Below are positions 13,389 through 24,200 of a stretch of DNA of 64,000 bases, in pieces (the first letter of the stretch is position 1; the number at the start of each line of letters is the position of its first letter). The translations under genes were made by a program, and so were the position numbers. This DNA is from Litoditis marina (taxonomy: Eukaryota > Nematoda > Chromadorea > Rhabditida > Rhabditidae). The notes below the pieces were generated by a model. That model searched no databases. It saw only the letters and a program-made list of their open reading frames with translations, and was not told the origin of the DNA. The stretch lies in NCBI GenBank assembly GCA_964036275.1, contig OZ038434.1, forward strand, positions 2,564,560 through 2,628,559, read 5' to 3'.

Positions 13389-13809
13389 TTCTGTATCCAG
13401 ATACTTCCATACTCACATCAAATTCAATGACACTTTTACTGGTTCCTAATTATAGGTATCGCTAAAATTTTCAGATAATTCCATATAATTTGCTCGAGAA
13501 GCATGACATCGATTAGCAAACTAGCATTAGTGCATCAGTCACAAACTCTTTACATATATTCTCTATGTAGCGTTATATCGGGAGTTCAGAATTATGCTCA
13601 ATTGAATTTTCAGAAAATCAGCACCGTAAAGAATCTGATCTATCCTGTCTGTCTTCCAGAAGTTTCAGTCATCAAAACGTGCGATAGCTACAATATTTGT
13701 TCCGATAAATTCCGTAAATATTCGCCTATTTTTTCGAATTTCAAGTTTTTTTTGATTTTCAGATTGTGCTAGGAAACTTAGCGTGAACACTGTGTTTTCT
13801 CGTTGCATA

Positions 13810-16800
13810 ATGATTGTTTGCCCTGAGTTCGATCCCCACCCGAGCCTCTTCATTTATGGATTGTGGGCACAGAACATTATCACTCTACCTGTCAACATAT
13901 TTGGAACCTACTGTATACTTTACAAAGTAAAATATAAAGTGTATGCCTTTTCACGTGAATAGTAAACTATACTTTTCACAGCGGCCAATTGACTAGAACG
14001 CACCGGGAGCAAACTACAAAAACACCACGACGGAACACCATCATTGTTTTTGGATGAATTTCATTTAAAAAAAACCACTTTACCAGAATGATTGAAATAC
14101 TAGAAACTGACCGAGTAAAACAAGAAGAATAAGCCGTCGTTCATACTCTGTATTATTAAATAATTCGTTTTTCCAACAGAAACTGACTTTTTTCTAACTC
14201 TTAGCAGTAATTTCAAACCTAAATTCATTGAACAATTCCGTAGTTCATACATTTATCGTATTTTTTCAGACCTCTCCGCAACTGCACGACTATCGTCGCC
14301 TGTTACTTGTGTATCAAATACCGACCACATTCCTGGACTTCTTCATAAGCATCGTGGTCACTCCCGTTCTTTTCCTACCCTTACCATTGGCCTACCCTGC
14401 TGGACTCGTCAAGTTTTTCGCAATCCCTTTTCAAGTACAGTTCTAGATCAAGTTTTCCGAAATCCAATTTCAAGTACAGTTCCAGATCAAGTTTTCCGGA
14501 ATCCCTTTCAAGTACAGTTCCAGATCAAGTTTTCCGGAATCCCTTTCAAGTACAGTTTCAGATCAAGTTTTCCGGAATCTCTTTTCAAGTACAGTTCTAG
14601 ATCAAGTTTACCGGCATCCCTTTTCAAGTACAGTTCTAGATCAAGTTTACCGAAATCCCTTTTCAAGTACAGCTCTAGATCAAGTTTTCCGGAATCCCTT
14701 TTCAAGTACAGTTCTAGATCAAGTTTTCCGGAATTCCTTTTCAAGTACAGTTCTAGATCACGTTTTCCGGAATCCCTTTTGAAGTACAGTTCCCGATCAG
14801 GTTTTCCGGAATGCCTTTTCAAGTACAGTTCTAGATCAAGTTTACCGAAATCCCTTTTCAAGTACAGTTCCAGATCAAGTTTTCCGGAATGCCTTTTCAA
14901 GTACAGTTCTAGATCAAGTTTACCGAAATTCCTTTTCAAGTACAGTTCTAGATCAAGTTTTCCGGAATCCCTTTTCGAGTACAGTTCTAGATCAAGTTCT
15001 CCGGAATCACTTTTCAAGTACAGTTCCAGATCAAGTTCACCGGAATCCCTTTTCAAGTACAGTTCTAGATCAAGTTCTCCGGAATGCCTTTTCAAGTACA
15101 GTTCTAGATCAAGTTTTCCGGAATCCCTTTTCAAGTACAGTTCTAGATCAAGTTCTTCTGAATTCCTTTTCAAGTACAGTTCTAGATCAAGTTCTCCGGA
15201 ATCACTTTTCAAGTACAGTTCTAGATCAAGTTTACCGGAATCCCTTTTCAAGTACAGTTCTAGATCAAGTTTTCCGGAATCCCTTTTCAAGTACAGTTCC
15301 AGATCAAGTTTTCCGGAATCCCTTTTCAGGTTCAGTTCTAGATCAAGTTTTCCGGAATCCCTTTTCAAGTACAGTTCCAGATCAAGTTTTCCGGAATCCC
15401 TTTTCAAGTACAGTTCCAGATCAAGTTTCCCGAAATCCCTTTTCAGTTCAGTTCTAGATCAAGTTTTCCGGAATCCCTTTTCAAGTACAGTTCTAGATCA
15501 AGTTTTTCGGAATCCCTTTTCAAGTACAGTTCCAGATCAAGTTTTCCGAAATCCCTTTTCAGGTTCAGTTCTAGATCAAGTTTTCCGGAATCCCTTTTCA
15601 AGTACAGTTCTAGATCAAGTTTTCCGGAATCCCTTTTCAAGTACAGTTCCAGATCAAGTTTTCCGGAATCCCTTTTCAGGTTCAGTTCTAGATCAAGTTC
15701 TCCGGAATCCCTTTTCAAGTACAGTTCTCGATCAAGTTTTCCGGAATCCCTTTTCAAGTACAGTTGGAAGCAGAGTTTCGGGTCAATCTATCGTGCGCAG
15801 CTCGCGAAGCGCTGCGCAGATAAAGGTTTTGATCACAAGTATTGCGGGCTTTGAATAAGGCACGATTAGAGTTTTCTCCGTCATTTGTGGACCGTTTTCT
15901 GATCTGAAAGAAGAGAGAGGTAGAGGAGGAGAGGTTAAATTTATAGTCTCTTTTTCACACTCGTTTTTCATACTAATTTCAAAGACCGCTCTTACACGCC
16001 CAACAGTTACACGACATGAAGCGAAACAAATAATTTCTAGGTGCCCACGCACGCGATGCGACAAAAATTAGAAAAGTCAAAATTATTATCGTAGCAGGCG
16101 GAGAAATGCTCATTTTACAACCGCAAAAGTGATTTGGGATAAATGTCCAATGTCCACTCGAAATTTTTTTTTAGTGGAAGAGAAAAAAACGTAGAAAAGG
16201 AAAAATTAGTAAAGTTTGAATTTGGAAAAATATCCTCATTTTGATCAACTTTGACCCAATACGAATGAATTGGAAAGATTTATACTTTAGCCCCCCACCA
16301 CCTTTAACCCCGTATCGATATTCGTAATTCTCATGATCGATTACCCCATCCGCAAAATTTTGGTTCGAAAATATTCGTTTTGGCCACCATTATACTTTAG
16401 CTCCCCACCTCTTTTAACATTATGTCCATGTTCGATTCCCGTGGTCGATTACCCCATATCTGATTCATTAACCCATGTCCAGGTTCAAACTGCCAACATT
16501 TCCACGTAAAGTATGAAACTGTCAAAATAAAACCAATGTTCAGGTGTAAACTGCTAAAACTATCTACTAAACTTTCCCACCGTGAAAAAAAACTAAAAAA
16601 ATGTTCGAAAATGAGTAAAAACAATGTTTCATGGATCAAAAGAAGTTAGCTACATGTCATGCAGTTTGCTAGCGACCAAACTGCAATTGCTGCTCGAGTC
16701 GGCAGCAAATTGCTGCCGACTGCAACAAATGTCGCGTGAGTTGGCAGGAAAAAGTATGAACGCAGAGTTGGCAGCAGATTGTTGCTGCTTGCTGCCGGCA

Positions 16801-19800
16801 GCAAGTCTTGCAGTCGGCAGCACGATCGATTATCACACTTTGCATGTTGCTGCTGCTGCTGCCAGAGTTGGCAGCAAAAAGTATGAACCCTGCCTAAAGT
16901 AAAATGTTTATCTTGGTTAGAATATTATAATTTTCTCTTCAGTGGACGGTTATTTTCGTGGCATTTTGTATGTCGTTCTTCATGTGTTCCAGTCTCCAAC
17001 TATTTCACTATCGTGTCAACGTAGTCGCACCTCCAAATAGCTGCTACAAAGTTAGTTTTCTACAATAACCATATTTTTACCAATAACTAGCAAAGGAATC
17101 AAATAAAAACGTGATTACTAAAATAAACACCTGCTCCACTCTCTCATCAGAACTGAGAACATTCACCTAGTTTAATTAGTTGATACACAAACTTAACATT
17201 CATATCTTTCGTGTCAGCAGTACAATATCGCCTGTGTTATTTCTCCGCCTCAGTAACCAAACTACAGATAAACAGTCAAAATGTCCTCTATCTGATTCGC
17301 TCTGCCATTCACGCTAGCATGATTGCCTCCTTCTGTTATATTATTGTTACTCGGACATCAAATTCACAGTTGGATTTGAACAAAATCGTCCAGGCAAGTT
17401 CGTTCTGGACGATTTTCTACACCTTTTCCAGTTTGATAACCGTTATTACCTTCACACTGACCCTTGGTTGTACTTCAGTCCACTCAAAACTACCAAACTA
17501 TATGAGTTGTAGTTATATAAATGTGCATTCATATAACTATAACATCCAAAAGTCCTGATGACACAATATATTTTGTACAAATAAATAACTTAATATACGA
17601 GTTTTACTTTGTTTTCAACTCTTTCCGGAACTCTACTGTATTCAGAATTTCTCATGTGCCAGCGCAATCGTCAACTCAACCCCAATTGAACTTTGGACCG
17701 AAAATTTGATCAATGATATCTACTCGTTCGCAGCTATCCATGGTTTGAAAAAGAGTGGCAGCACACACGTACACATGTGTGTGTGAGGTATTCCACGCCG
17801 ATGGAGAAAAACAAGGACAAAGAGATATTAGGCTAATTCTGAAATGTTATGCGGGCTTATTTTCGCAGAATACTTCTGCTATAGGGGGTGCCAAATTTAT
17901 AAACTGCTGTCTCTTGCCAGAATCGAACCGGCGAGCAAAAGTTTCGCAGCTGGGCGTCAACCACTACACTACAAGGGCACGTAATCAGGCTTTCAAATCG
18001 AATACACAGCAAGAATTGAGATATACAGTACCCTCCCACATCTCCGTTGACGACGACTAAACCATATCCGTATTGTTCACGTTTTGCTGATATATAGGTG
18101 AAACCAACCACAACTCACGCAGTTGCCCCCTCCCCACTTTTTACTTATGTAAATTAGTTTATGTTGTAGTGTTTGTTTGATTTTTTGACTCGCTTCCAAA
18201 GACTTGCTTCAATGAAATGCTTCTGCGGACTAGTTTGATTACTTCCCTGCTTGCTTTCACACTCCATTATAAACACGTAGATCGGTTTGAATCTCTAAAG
18301 AAAGTTCCCCGAACTGCCTTTAAAGAAAGACGATTATGTGGTTCGATTCCAACGCTTCAGTCCTTTGAACTGCAGTACATTTTTCAATTGCAGTTTAAAG
18401 GACCGATGTCTGGGGATTGGTCCACATAATCGTTCTGCTTTAATGTAGTATTCAACCCGTAAACTTTTGAACAGGTAGACTTTTCACTGGTCAATCGAAT
18501 TGTTGTTTAAGGTATCACGGTCTTCGTAATATCCATTTTTCTCGGCTTTTTCGCTATTTTATCTATCCGCTCCTCTCAAGCCACGTCCGAGAAAACGCGC
18601 AGACTACAAACTATGTTTCAATTATCGATTATTCTGCAGGTAATTGAATAATCGCGTAAAGTCAGCATTCTAATGAGTAAACGTGCACTTTTTCATTGCG
18701 CTTTTCGATTTCTGCTGTGTTTAACATGTTTCTGCAGTTGATTTAACATGCAGTTGACTAACAGTATATGTGGATTTTCTTACCTTAGTTTCACCCCCAA
18801 AAATTAATCGTTATCATGTTTAGTTCGGAAAATACACTAGCAATTCATATAAGACCTGGCCATTTAATAAACTTGTAAATATAGTTTTCTCTTTCAGGTC
18901 TAGAACGAAGTGTGATTTTCCAATACGGAATTGTTTTTTGCACGAAATTCATGATTTAATGTTACATTGGAACATAATTTTAACCACAAAAAACAATTGT
19001 GTCAATTGGCTCTAGTTCTGTTTTAAGGTCTTTGTACCTATGTCATTATCGGTTGCCATCGGTTCCTACGTGACGTTTGGTAGTCTGAACAATCGATTCG
19101 GTATGCAAAGTAAGTTTTGATTGATTTGATTTATTTACACGCAAGCATGTGATATACAAGAGGAGAAATAACAATATGACAGTGGGATACAAAAACATTC
19201 GGAAGCGAAGAGGGTCGGAAATCGACACACATCATTTGGTCAACACAAGTGAATGTAAATGTAAACCATAATGACAATACAGATAAACGAATCACAAATG
19301 GGATACATTGATTGGGCCAGTCTCACAGGGTGAACAGAAACAGTAGAAGTCTGTTACTCGACGCGTTTTTGTTTTAGAACAATAGAAGCCAAAGAGCTTA
19401 AAGGGACCGTTCCTCTTTAATTTGGAGGTTTGAGCTGATTAGTCGATATTGTTCACATTAAAAAACCAAAATCATTCATATAGGTGTCAACTTCCTATCT
19501 TGCTCCGTGTTCTTGAAAATGCGGCGCGACCACGCGCACGTACATACACCGCCGAGTTCACCTACGTACAAAAATTTCAAAATGTTCATAAAATTACAAA
19601 ACCATATTCAAAACATGGCCAAAATTACCAATATGAAATCTGTGGAGAAAGATTTGTAAATATCATGAAAACTACAAAGCAGTGATAGATTAAGGATTGC
19701 TACATTACAGTAACCCAAATCATGTTGGCTTCTGTTTTGCTTCGTAATAATGTGGTTTTCTGAACTCTCTGTACGTAAGGTATAAACTTTCATTACAAAA

Positions 19801-20184
19801 CAGAATAAATGACGTTTTTCATTTTTCCAAAATTACCTACTTTGCACATTATAGAGGTACGGTCCCTTTAACAGAAAATGAACATTTCGAGATTGTTCTC
19901 CGGTGAAGAAACTCGGTTAAGGTTTTGGTTGTCTAAATTATCCAAAACTCGCACCTACAAAATTTCAAATCAATGTTACAAAGAGTCACAGTCACGTGAA
20001 CAGATTATAGGTTTCTCCAGCTTCTGCCAATCTCATGATCCTCAATATTTGGCTTCGCGGATTTGTCGGCACACTGATGTTGATTATTTTCAACAAGCCA
20101 TACAAAGACGAAGTGAAGCGTATTCTCGAGAAGACTGGTCTATTCCGGAGGTTTAACGCAATTCGTCCTGCAGACAACGAATAA
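13810..20184 (+). CDS. Srh-like seven-transmembrane chemoreceptor, paralogue 3
   Basis: Predicted chemosensory GPCR with greatly expanded introns. Exons: 13810-13926, 14270-14434, 16943-17050, 17268-17393, 17646-17742, 18512-18639, 19028-19109, 20021-20184; total 987 nt, 328 residues. Marks: TLPVNIFGTYCILYK, SPQLHDYRRLLLVYQIP, VLFLPLPLAYPAGLVKF, LQLFHYRVNVVAPPN, ATSEKTRRLQTMFQLS, LRGFVGTLMLIIFNKPY. Intron 2 is filled by a 39-bp minisatellite derived from its own donor site. Intron 4 uses a GC donor (CAG|GCAAGT at 17394). Introns 5 and 6 end in TTTAAG and TTTTAAG rather than TTTCAG. Intron 5 carries a SINE and a fold-back, intron 6 a MITE, intron 7 a LINE tail and a TTAA-type MITE. Despite this load the reading frame is intact. 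Confidence 0.85.
14411..15764. repeat. 39-bp minisatellite seeded on the exon 2 donor of receptor 3
   Basis: About 35 head-to-tail units of 39 bp, with typical core CCGGAATCCCTTTTCAAGTA followed by CAGTTCTAGATCAAGTTTT. The first unit straddles the real exon 2/intron 2 junction: its first 24 nt are coding (ending in the codons for IPFQ) and the rest is intron starting GTACAG. Nearly every later unit therefore repeats the sequence CAA|GTACAG. A few units differ by one base in length, and common variants are CTAG/CCAG, TTTTCC/TTCTCC and TACAG/TTCAG. The array is free of stops over long stretches in one frame on each strand because 39 is a multiple of three. Confidence 0.95.
16281..16465. repeat. 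Two-copy tandem repeat, about 110-bp period
   Basis: TATACTTTAGCCCCCCACC at 16281 recurs as TATACTTTAGCTCCCCACC at 16391, and both are followed by a GATTACCCCAT motif about 60 bp later. It lies in receptor 3 intron 2. Confidence 0.6.
16680..16895. repeat. GCAGCA-rich fold-back sequence
   Basis: Repeated GGCAGCAA and TTGCTGCC segments on both strands, with GAGTTGGCAGC recurring next to AAGTATGAAC at about 16737-16770 and 16865-16890. The composition differs sharply from the surrounding intron. No protein pattern. Probably a palindromic MITE in receptor 3 intron 2. Confidence 0.55.
17886..18058 (-). mobile_element. SINE-like element, copy 1 (tRNA-like promoter boxes on minus strand)
   Basis: On the minus strand it has an A-box-like TAGTGTAGTGGTT, then GCCGGTTCGATTCTGG (B box GGTTCGATTC) and a tail with TTTATAAATTTGGCACC. 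Upstream on the same strand is the family-specific GGGAGGGTACTGTATATCTCA. Two other copies share the order of these blocks. Lies in intron 5 of receptor 3. It is not a functional tRNA gene because no full cloverleaf can be drawn. Confidence 0.65.
18319..18443. repeat. Fold-back element, arms of about 55 bp
   Basis: Left arm TTTAAAGAAAGACGATTATG... pairs with right arm ...CATAATCGTTCTGCTTTAA. The inner part, CAGTCCTTTGAACTGCA against TGCAGTTTAAAGGACCG, also pairs. In receptor 3 intron 5. Confidence 0.6.
18640..18769 (-). mobile_element. MITE family A copy at the donor of receptor 3 intron 6
   Basis: Runs from GTAATTGAATAATCGCGTAA to GTTGACTAACAGTAT, the reverse complement of the family arrangement, including the internal TCTGCTGTGTTTAACATGTT. 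Its terminal inverted repeat overlaps the 5' splice site CAG|GTAATT of intron 6. Confidence 0.6.
19112..19235 (-). mobile_element. LINE 3' end fragment
   Basis: GATTTATTTACACGCAAGCATGTGATATAC matches (with two differences) the sequence at 31387-31416, which lies just beyond the 3' end of the intact reverse transcriptase ORF. On the minus strand it ends in a short AATCAATCAAAA tail, typical of 5'-truncated CR1/Jockey-type LINE copies. It sits directly after the donor of receptor 3 intron 7. Its left limit is uncertain. Confidence 0.55.
19398..19871. mobile_element. MITE with TTAA ends (piggyBac-like termini)
   Basis: Left end TTAAAGGGACCGTTCCTC; right end GAGGTACGGTCCCTTTAA. The 18-bp terminal inverted repeats have one mismatch and TTAA lies at both outer edges, the target duplicated by piggyBac-type elements. 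The 474-bp body has no transposase. In receptor 3 intron 7. Confidence 0.75.
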
Positions 20185-20204
20185 TACACCAAAAAAAGTT
20201 ATTA

Positions 20205-20330
20205 TGACCGGCTGCATGCCCGTTACGCCCACTTCTCACTCAGGTCCGCCTCTATCACCGGCTGCTAAGCGAGCATGCAGCCGCGGACATGCAGCGGATG
20301 ACCCAGCAGAGGCTGCATCCTCCATCATTG
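20205..20330. repeat. GC-rich inverted repeat after receptor 3
   Basis: CGGCTGCATGCCCG and GAGCATGCAGCCGCGG are complementary, followed by further GCAGC/GCTGC copies. It starts 20 bp after the receptor 3 stop, within the probable 3' UTR, and stands out as a GC-rich island. Confidence 0.5.
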
Positions 20331-20370
20331 TTTCGTCTCTTTAGAGCGTAAAATTTATGTATTTCGGATA

Positions 20371-20376
20371 AATAAA
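20371..20376 (+). terminator. Poly(A) signal AATAAA for receptor 3
   Basis: Canonical AATAAA 187 nt after the stop codon. Confidence 0.55.
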
Positions 20377-21281
20377 TATGTTTTGTTTCCAATGACCGTT
20401 TTTTTTCAACTCGGCTGTCAGGCTGCCTTTATAAAATATCATGTTTTTGATCTTAAAACAATGTTGCAATGGGAGTTGTGGAGAGGAAGGACTTCTAGTG
20501 ATTGCTTGTGCAATCTATCAGTACAATACTTAAAGAAACTGCAATTATACAATCATTTGTAATCATGAAAACCGTACACGAATTCGCTGTTGTTTGTCTC
20601 AGTAGAATTGACCAACTGCTGATTAAAAAGAAATTATCCAACGGTAATTGCGGTAAATATCTTAATCGTTGTGGCGTTATTCAATTACTTCCCATGTTAC
20701 GATACGCGCAATTCCTTCACATTTCCCTAAAAGTGCATGAACAAAAGGGATTGTCTCACTGTGTCCCCTCAACTAGTCACAGTAAAAATGCTTTCATATT
20801 TTGCATAACTAGTTCTAATGGCACACGCTTTTAAAACGAACATTTACAAGAAACGTTATGTTTATCGTTTCCCTTTTCCTGTGAACCACATTACTAACAT
20901 ACATGGCGCAGCAGTCATACCTAAAATCTATTAACACTACTAGCAATACTACCGAACTAATTACTTCGTTTCTACAAGGTTCAGTTATATCCTGTCATTA
21001 CTGAAAACAGTACTTCACTATGCTCACGTAGTCTGACAACTTCACGTGACTAACACGGGGATGTTTTCTGATTTTCCATTCAACACTGGAATTAGCAAGA
21101 TTTGAGTCCATAGTACACTGGTCAATTATACTTCTCAGAGGATGTTCACAAGGGCTCTAATCAACTTAAAATGTCACTCTACCCTCTCATTGACGTGATT
21201 ACACAAATTATAGACGTTTATTTCTCAACCATTCCCTTTTTTCGAGTTTACAGAGTAGTCGGAACCTATTATATTTTAACA
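20377..21281. other. Intergenic region between receptors 3 and 4
   Basis: No exon, repeat or RNA gene could be supported. It presumably holds the receptor 4 promoter, but no specific motif was recognised. Confidence 0.4.
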
Positions 21282-24200
21282 ATGTTGGAGTGCGCCGAGT
21301 TCGACTACCACCCTAGCCTCTATATTTATACCATGTGGGCTGAAAATATTATTACTCTACCAGTAAACATATTTGGAACATATTGTGTACTGTTCAAGGT
21401 ATGTGGTAGAAAACAATTCGAGTGATTGGAACAATTAAAAATTCAACAAAAAATCTTTCATGAGGAACACTAAAATCCTTATGAACGTAGACGAACATTT
21501 GTCGAATAACCAACATAGGTGGTAACTTAGACTCGGAAACTCATGGAACTCAAAAACTGATTTTTCTCCTACTACTAATAGCGAGTGAGATGGAGGGTTT
21601 GAAACTAGATTAGTTCGATTTTGACTGTTTATTTGACGAATAGATTAATATTTTGTGATAAATTTCACCAACTCAAGTTCAACTACCTAGAGAGATTTCC
21701 GACACCATTACGCCAAATTATATTTTGCTATCAAAGTTGACTATAATTCAATGAAAAGTGTTCAGACGCCTCCACAACTACAAGACTATCGCCTCCTCCT
21801 TCTTTTATATCAAGTTCCGACTGCTTTTCTGGATTTGGCCATCAGTATAATTATCACTCCAGTCACCTTTCTCCCCTTACCGATCGCCTACTCCGCCGGA
21901 TTACTACAATACGTCGGAATTCTGGTTAAGGTAATTCACTGTGGAGGTTGCCATATTGACAAATGTTTGTCTCTCCTCGAAATCGAACCTTCGAGCAAAA
22001 GTTTCGTAGCTGGGCACAAACCACTGCGCAACGAAAGACATAGTGTAGAAGAATTCGAATCGAAGACATACGTTCGTACACAGCAAAAATTGAGGCATAC
22101 AGTACCCTCCCGCCTTTCCGTTGGCGACCACTAGATCTTGAACCAACACGATTTTTCTGTGTGTGTTTTTTACTATTTTCCAACTTTCAAACACGCCATG
22201 AAGATTTTTTAGCGAAGCTTGTTTGGTATTGCAAACTTGCATCCGTCATATACTGTCAACTGCACAGAAAAATAGTAGAACGAATTATCAAATATAGAAC
22301 ACTGATTGTTTTACTTCTCCATTTTCAGTGGGCATCAGTGTTTGTGTCCTGTTCCATTTCCCTGTTCATGTGTTCAAGTCTACAATTATTCTACTACCGT
22401 GTAAATGTTATCGCTGCTCCCAGCAGCTGGTATAAGGTACATTTTCCGCAAACAACCAGGAAGGCTAATGCCTCTCTGATAATCACAAAATTCCGTACAA
22501 CCTACAAACAACTAACGAAGCCTAACTCTAACTGCACTGGAAAAATCAATAGTTGAGTCGAACTGAGACTTACAACCTAGCATCTCTTCGGTTTATGACT
22601 TTGTAACATTATAGTACGAACATATTAGAAACAAAGGAATGTGATCAACGTCACGAGAACATATGAGGTCTCTATCGGAAGTTTTTGTTGCTCGAACAAA
22701 ATAATGTATTCTCCATTTTGTCCTACGACAGTGATCGCGACACCTCACTACATTGTTGGTTTTGTTGTTTAACCCGAACACGAGACACAATCACTACTAT
22801 ACTGTTAGTCAATTGCACAGTCACGTGAAACATGTTAAACACAGCAGAACTCAAAAACTGACAAAGTGCAAGATTTCTCATTAGATTGCTAACTTTACGA
22901 GACTATTCAATTTACTTCTGGTATAATATGAAAATCTTATCACCTGGAGATTGCGTGTTGGGTCTGTTGAAACCAACAACAAACATGTAATCATTTCAAA
23001 AAAAAACAATTATACTTAAGAAGCCGTCATTAATTTCATCCCAAATTGATTTCAGATATGTAACCGTGCGGCGGTGTACGTCATCGACACTGCTTTGTAT
23101 GTAATAATCGTACTGCCGTACGCAATAATATTATTCTCGTCCATCTACAACAGTTCTAACGAACACATTACATTGGATGAAGTAGTGCAGGTCAACTAAA
23201 ATCGACTAGTTGCATATTAGCAAACATTTTACTTCATCTTATATGAATAATGATATTGTCCCTATGAGAACTTGCTTTTGAGTTTTGATCGAAACCTTTC
23301 ACACGACGATGGTTAACTAGAACTTCCGACACTTTACGTTAGGGGTACACAAGATGTCAAATACACCTTAAAATAACGTTGAATATGCCCTGCAACTATA
23401 CGACAAGGAAGAAGAAACCAAATTCGAGTGTTTGAGCGAATACAGTAGTTTTTATCATATAGATTTCAATGGCTTTTTGACTAAATAGCCATTGAAATCT
23501 ATATGATAAACCACTGAAACCATTGAAAGTTCATAGATTTTCTGATGAAATAAATTTTGCAGAACTATTCGTGTGCTCTTCCCATAGTATCAAACACACG
23601 AGTGGAAATTTGGGGAGACACTATGATCACCGAACTGTTTTCGGTGACCATCATCGAAGGTACGACTTGGCACATTATTTTCTTCATGTTTTTGCTAATC
23701 CCCATTGTTGCTCGAAATAGTTAGGAAACACTAAATGAAACATGTTAAAACTTGAGAGCGCTCTCGCGTGTCGATGACAGAAAGTTCTATTTATACATAG
23801 TCACACAACGAGGTAGAAAAAACAACGCTCGGAGGATTGTGTAATTTAATTATTTCAGTAATTATCGCTTACATTGTTTCTCTTTTCCTTGGAGTGGTGG
23901 CTATGTTCTCCATTAGGTCGTCTCAGGCAACCTCTGAAAAGACCCGCAGGCTACAAACTATGTTTCAAATATCGATCGTTCTTCAGGTGAGTAGTGGTTC
24001 ATTTTCAATAAAGGTTTTCGATTAGAAATTTGAGATAAGTTATCAATGTTGTTCTTTTTTGAATGAATTTCCTACACAGCATATTTTTTGAAATGAAAAA
24101 GGATCCTACATGAAATTAGTATTAGAACATCATATATGATGTAATAGTGTACAAATTCTACATAGAAATTGAAACAACATCGTTTTTCACGCCTCTCATC

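Larger units (their letters stand above)
12196..13809. other. Intergenic region between receptors 2 and 3
   Basis: No exons supported. It holds a G/C-tract terminal inverted repeat element at 12797-13060 and a short hairpin at 13314-13388. The rest is unremarkable AT-rich sequence. Confidence 0.5.

Noticed and set aside
14508..15407. 299-codon open frame on the minus strand with a 13-residue repeat
   Set aside because: It is the translation of the 39-bp minisatellite; the unit length is a multiple of three and happens to lack stops. No start context, splice partners or family.
14779..15858. 359-codon open frame on the plus strand with a serine/arginine-rich 13-residue repeat
   Set aside because: Same minisatellite in another frame. 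It shifts frame midway where a unit is short, which a real protein would not tolerate neatly.
17920..18000. Possible tRNA gene on the minus strand
   Set aside because: A and B boxes are present but no complete cloverleaf or acceptor stem could be drawn, and two relatives with the same flanks show it is a SINE-like repeat.
20502..20834. 110-codon plus-strand open frame between receptors 3 and 4
   Set aside because: No recognisable motif, alternative start only, no splice sites that join it to neighbours.
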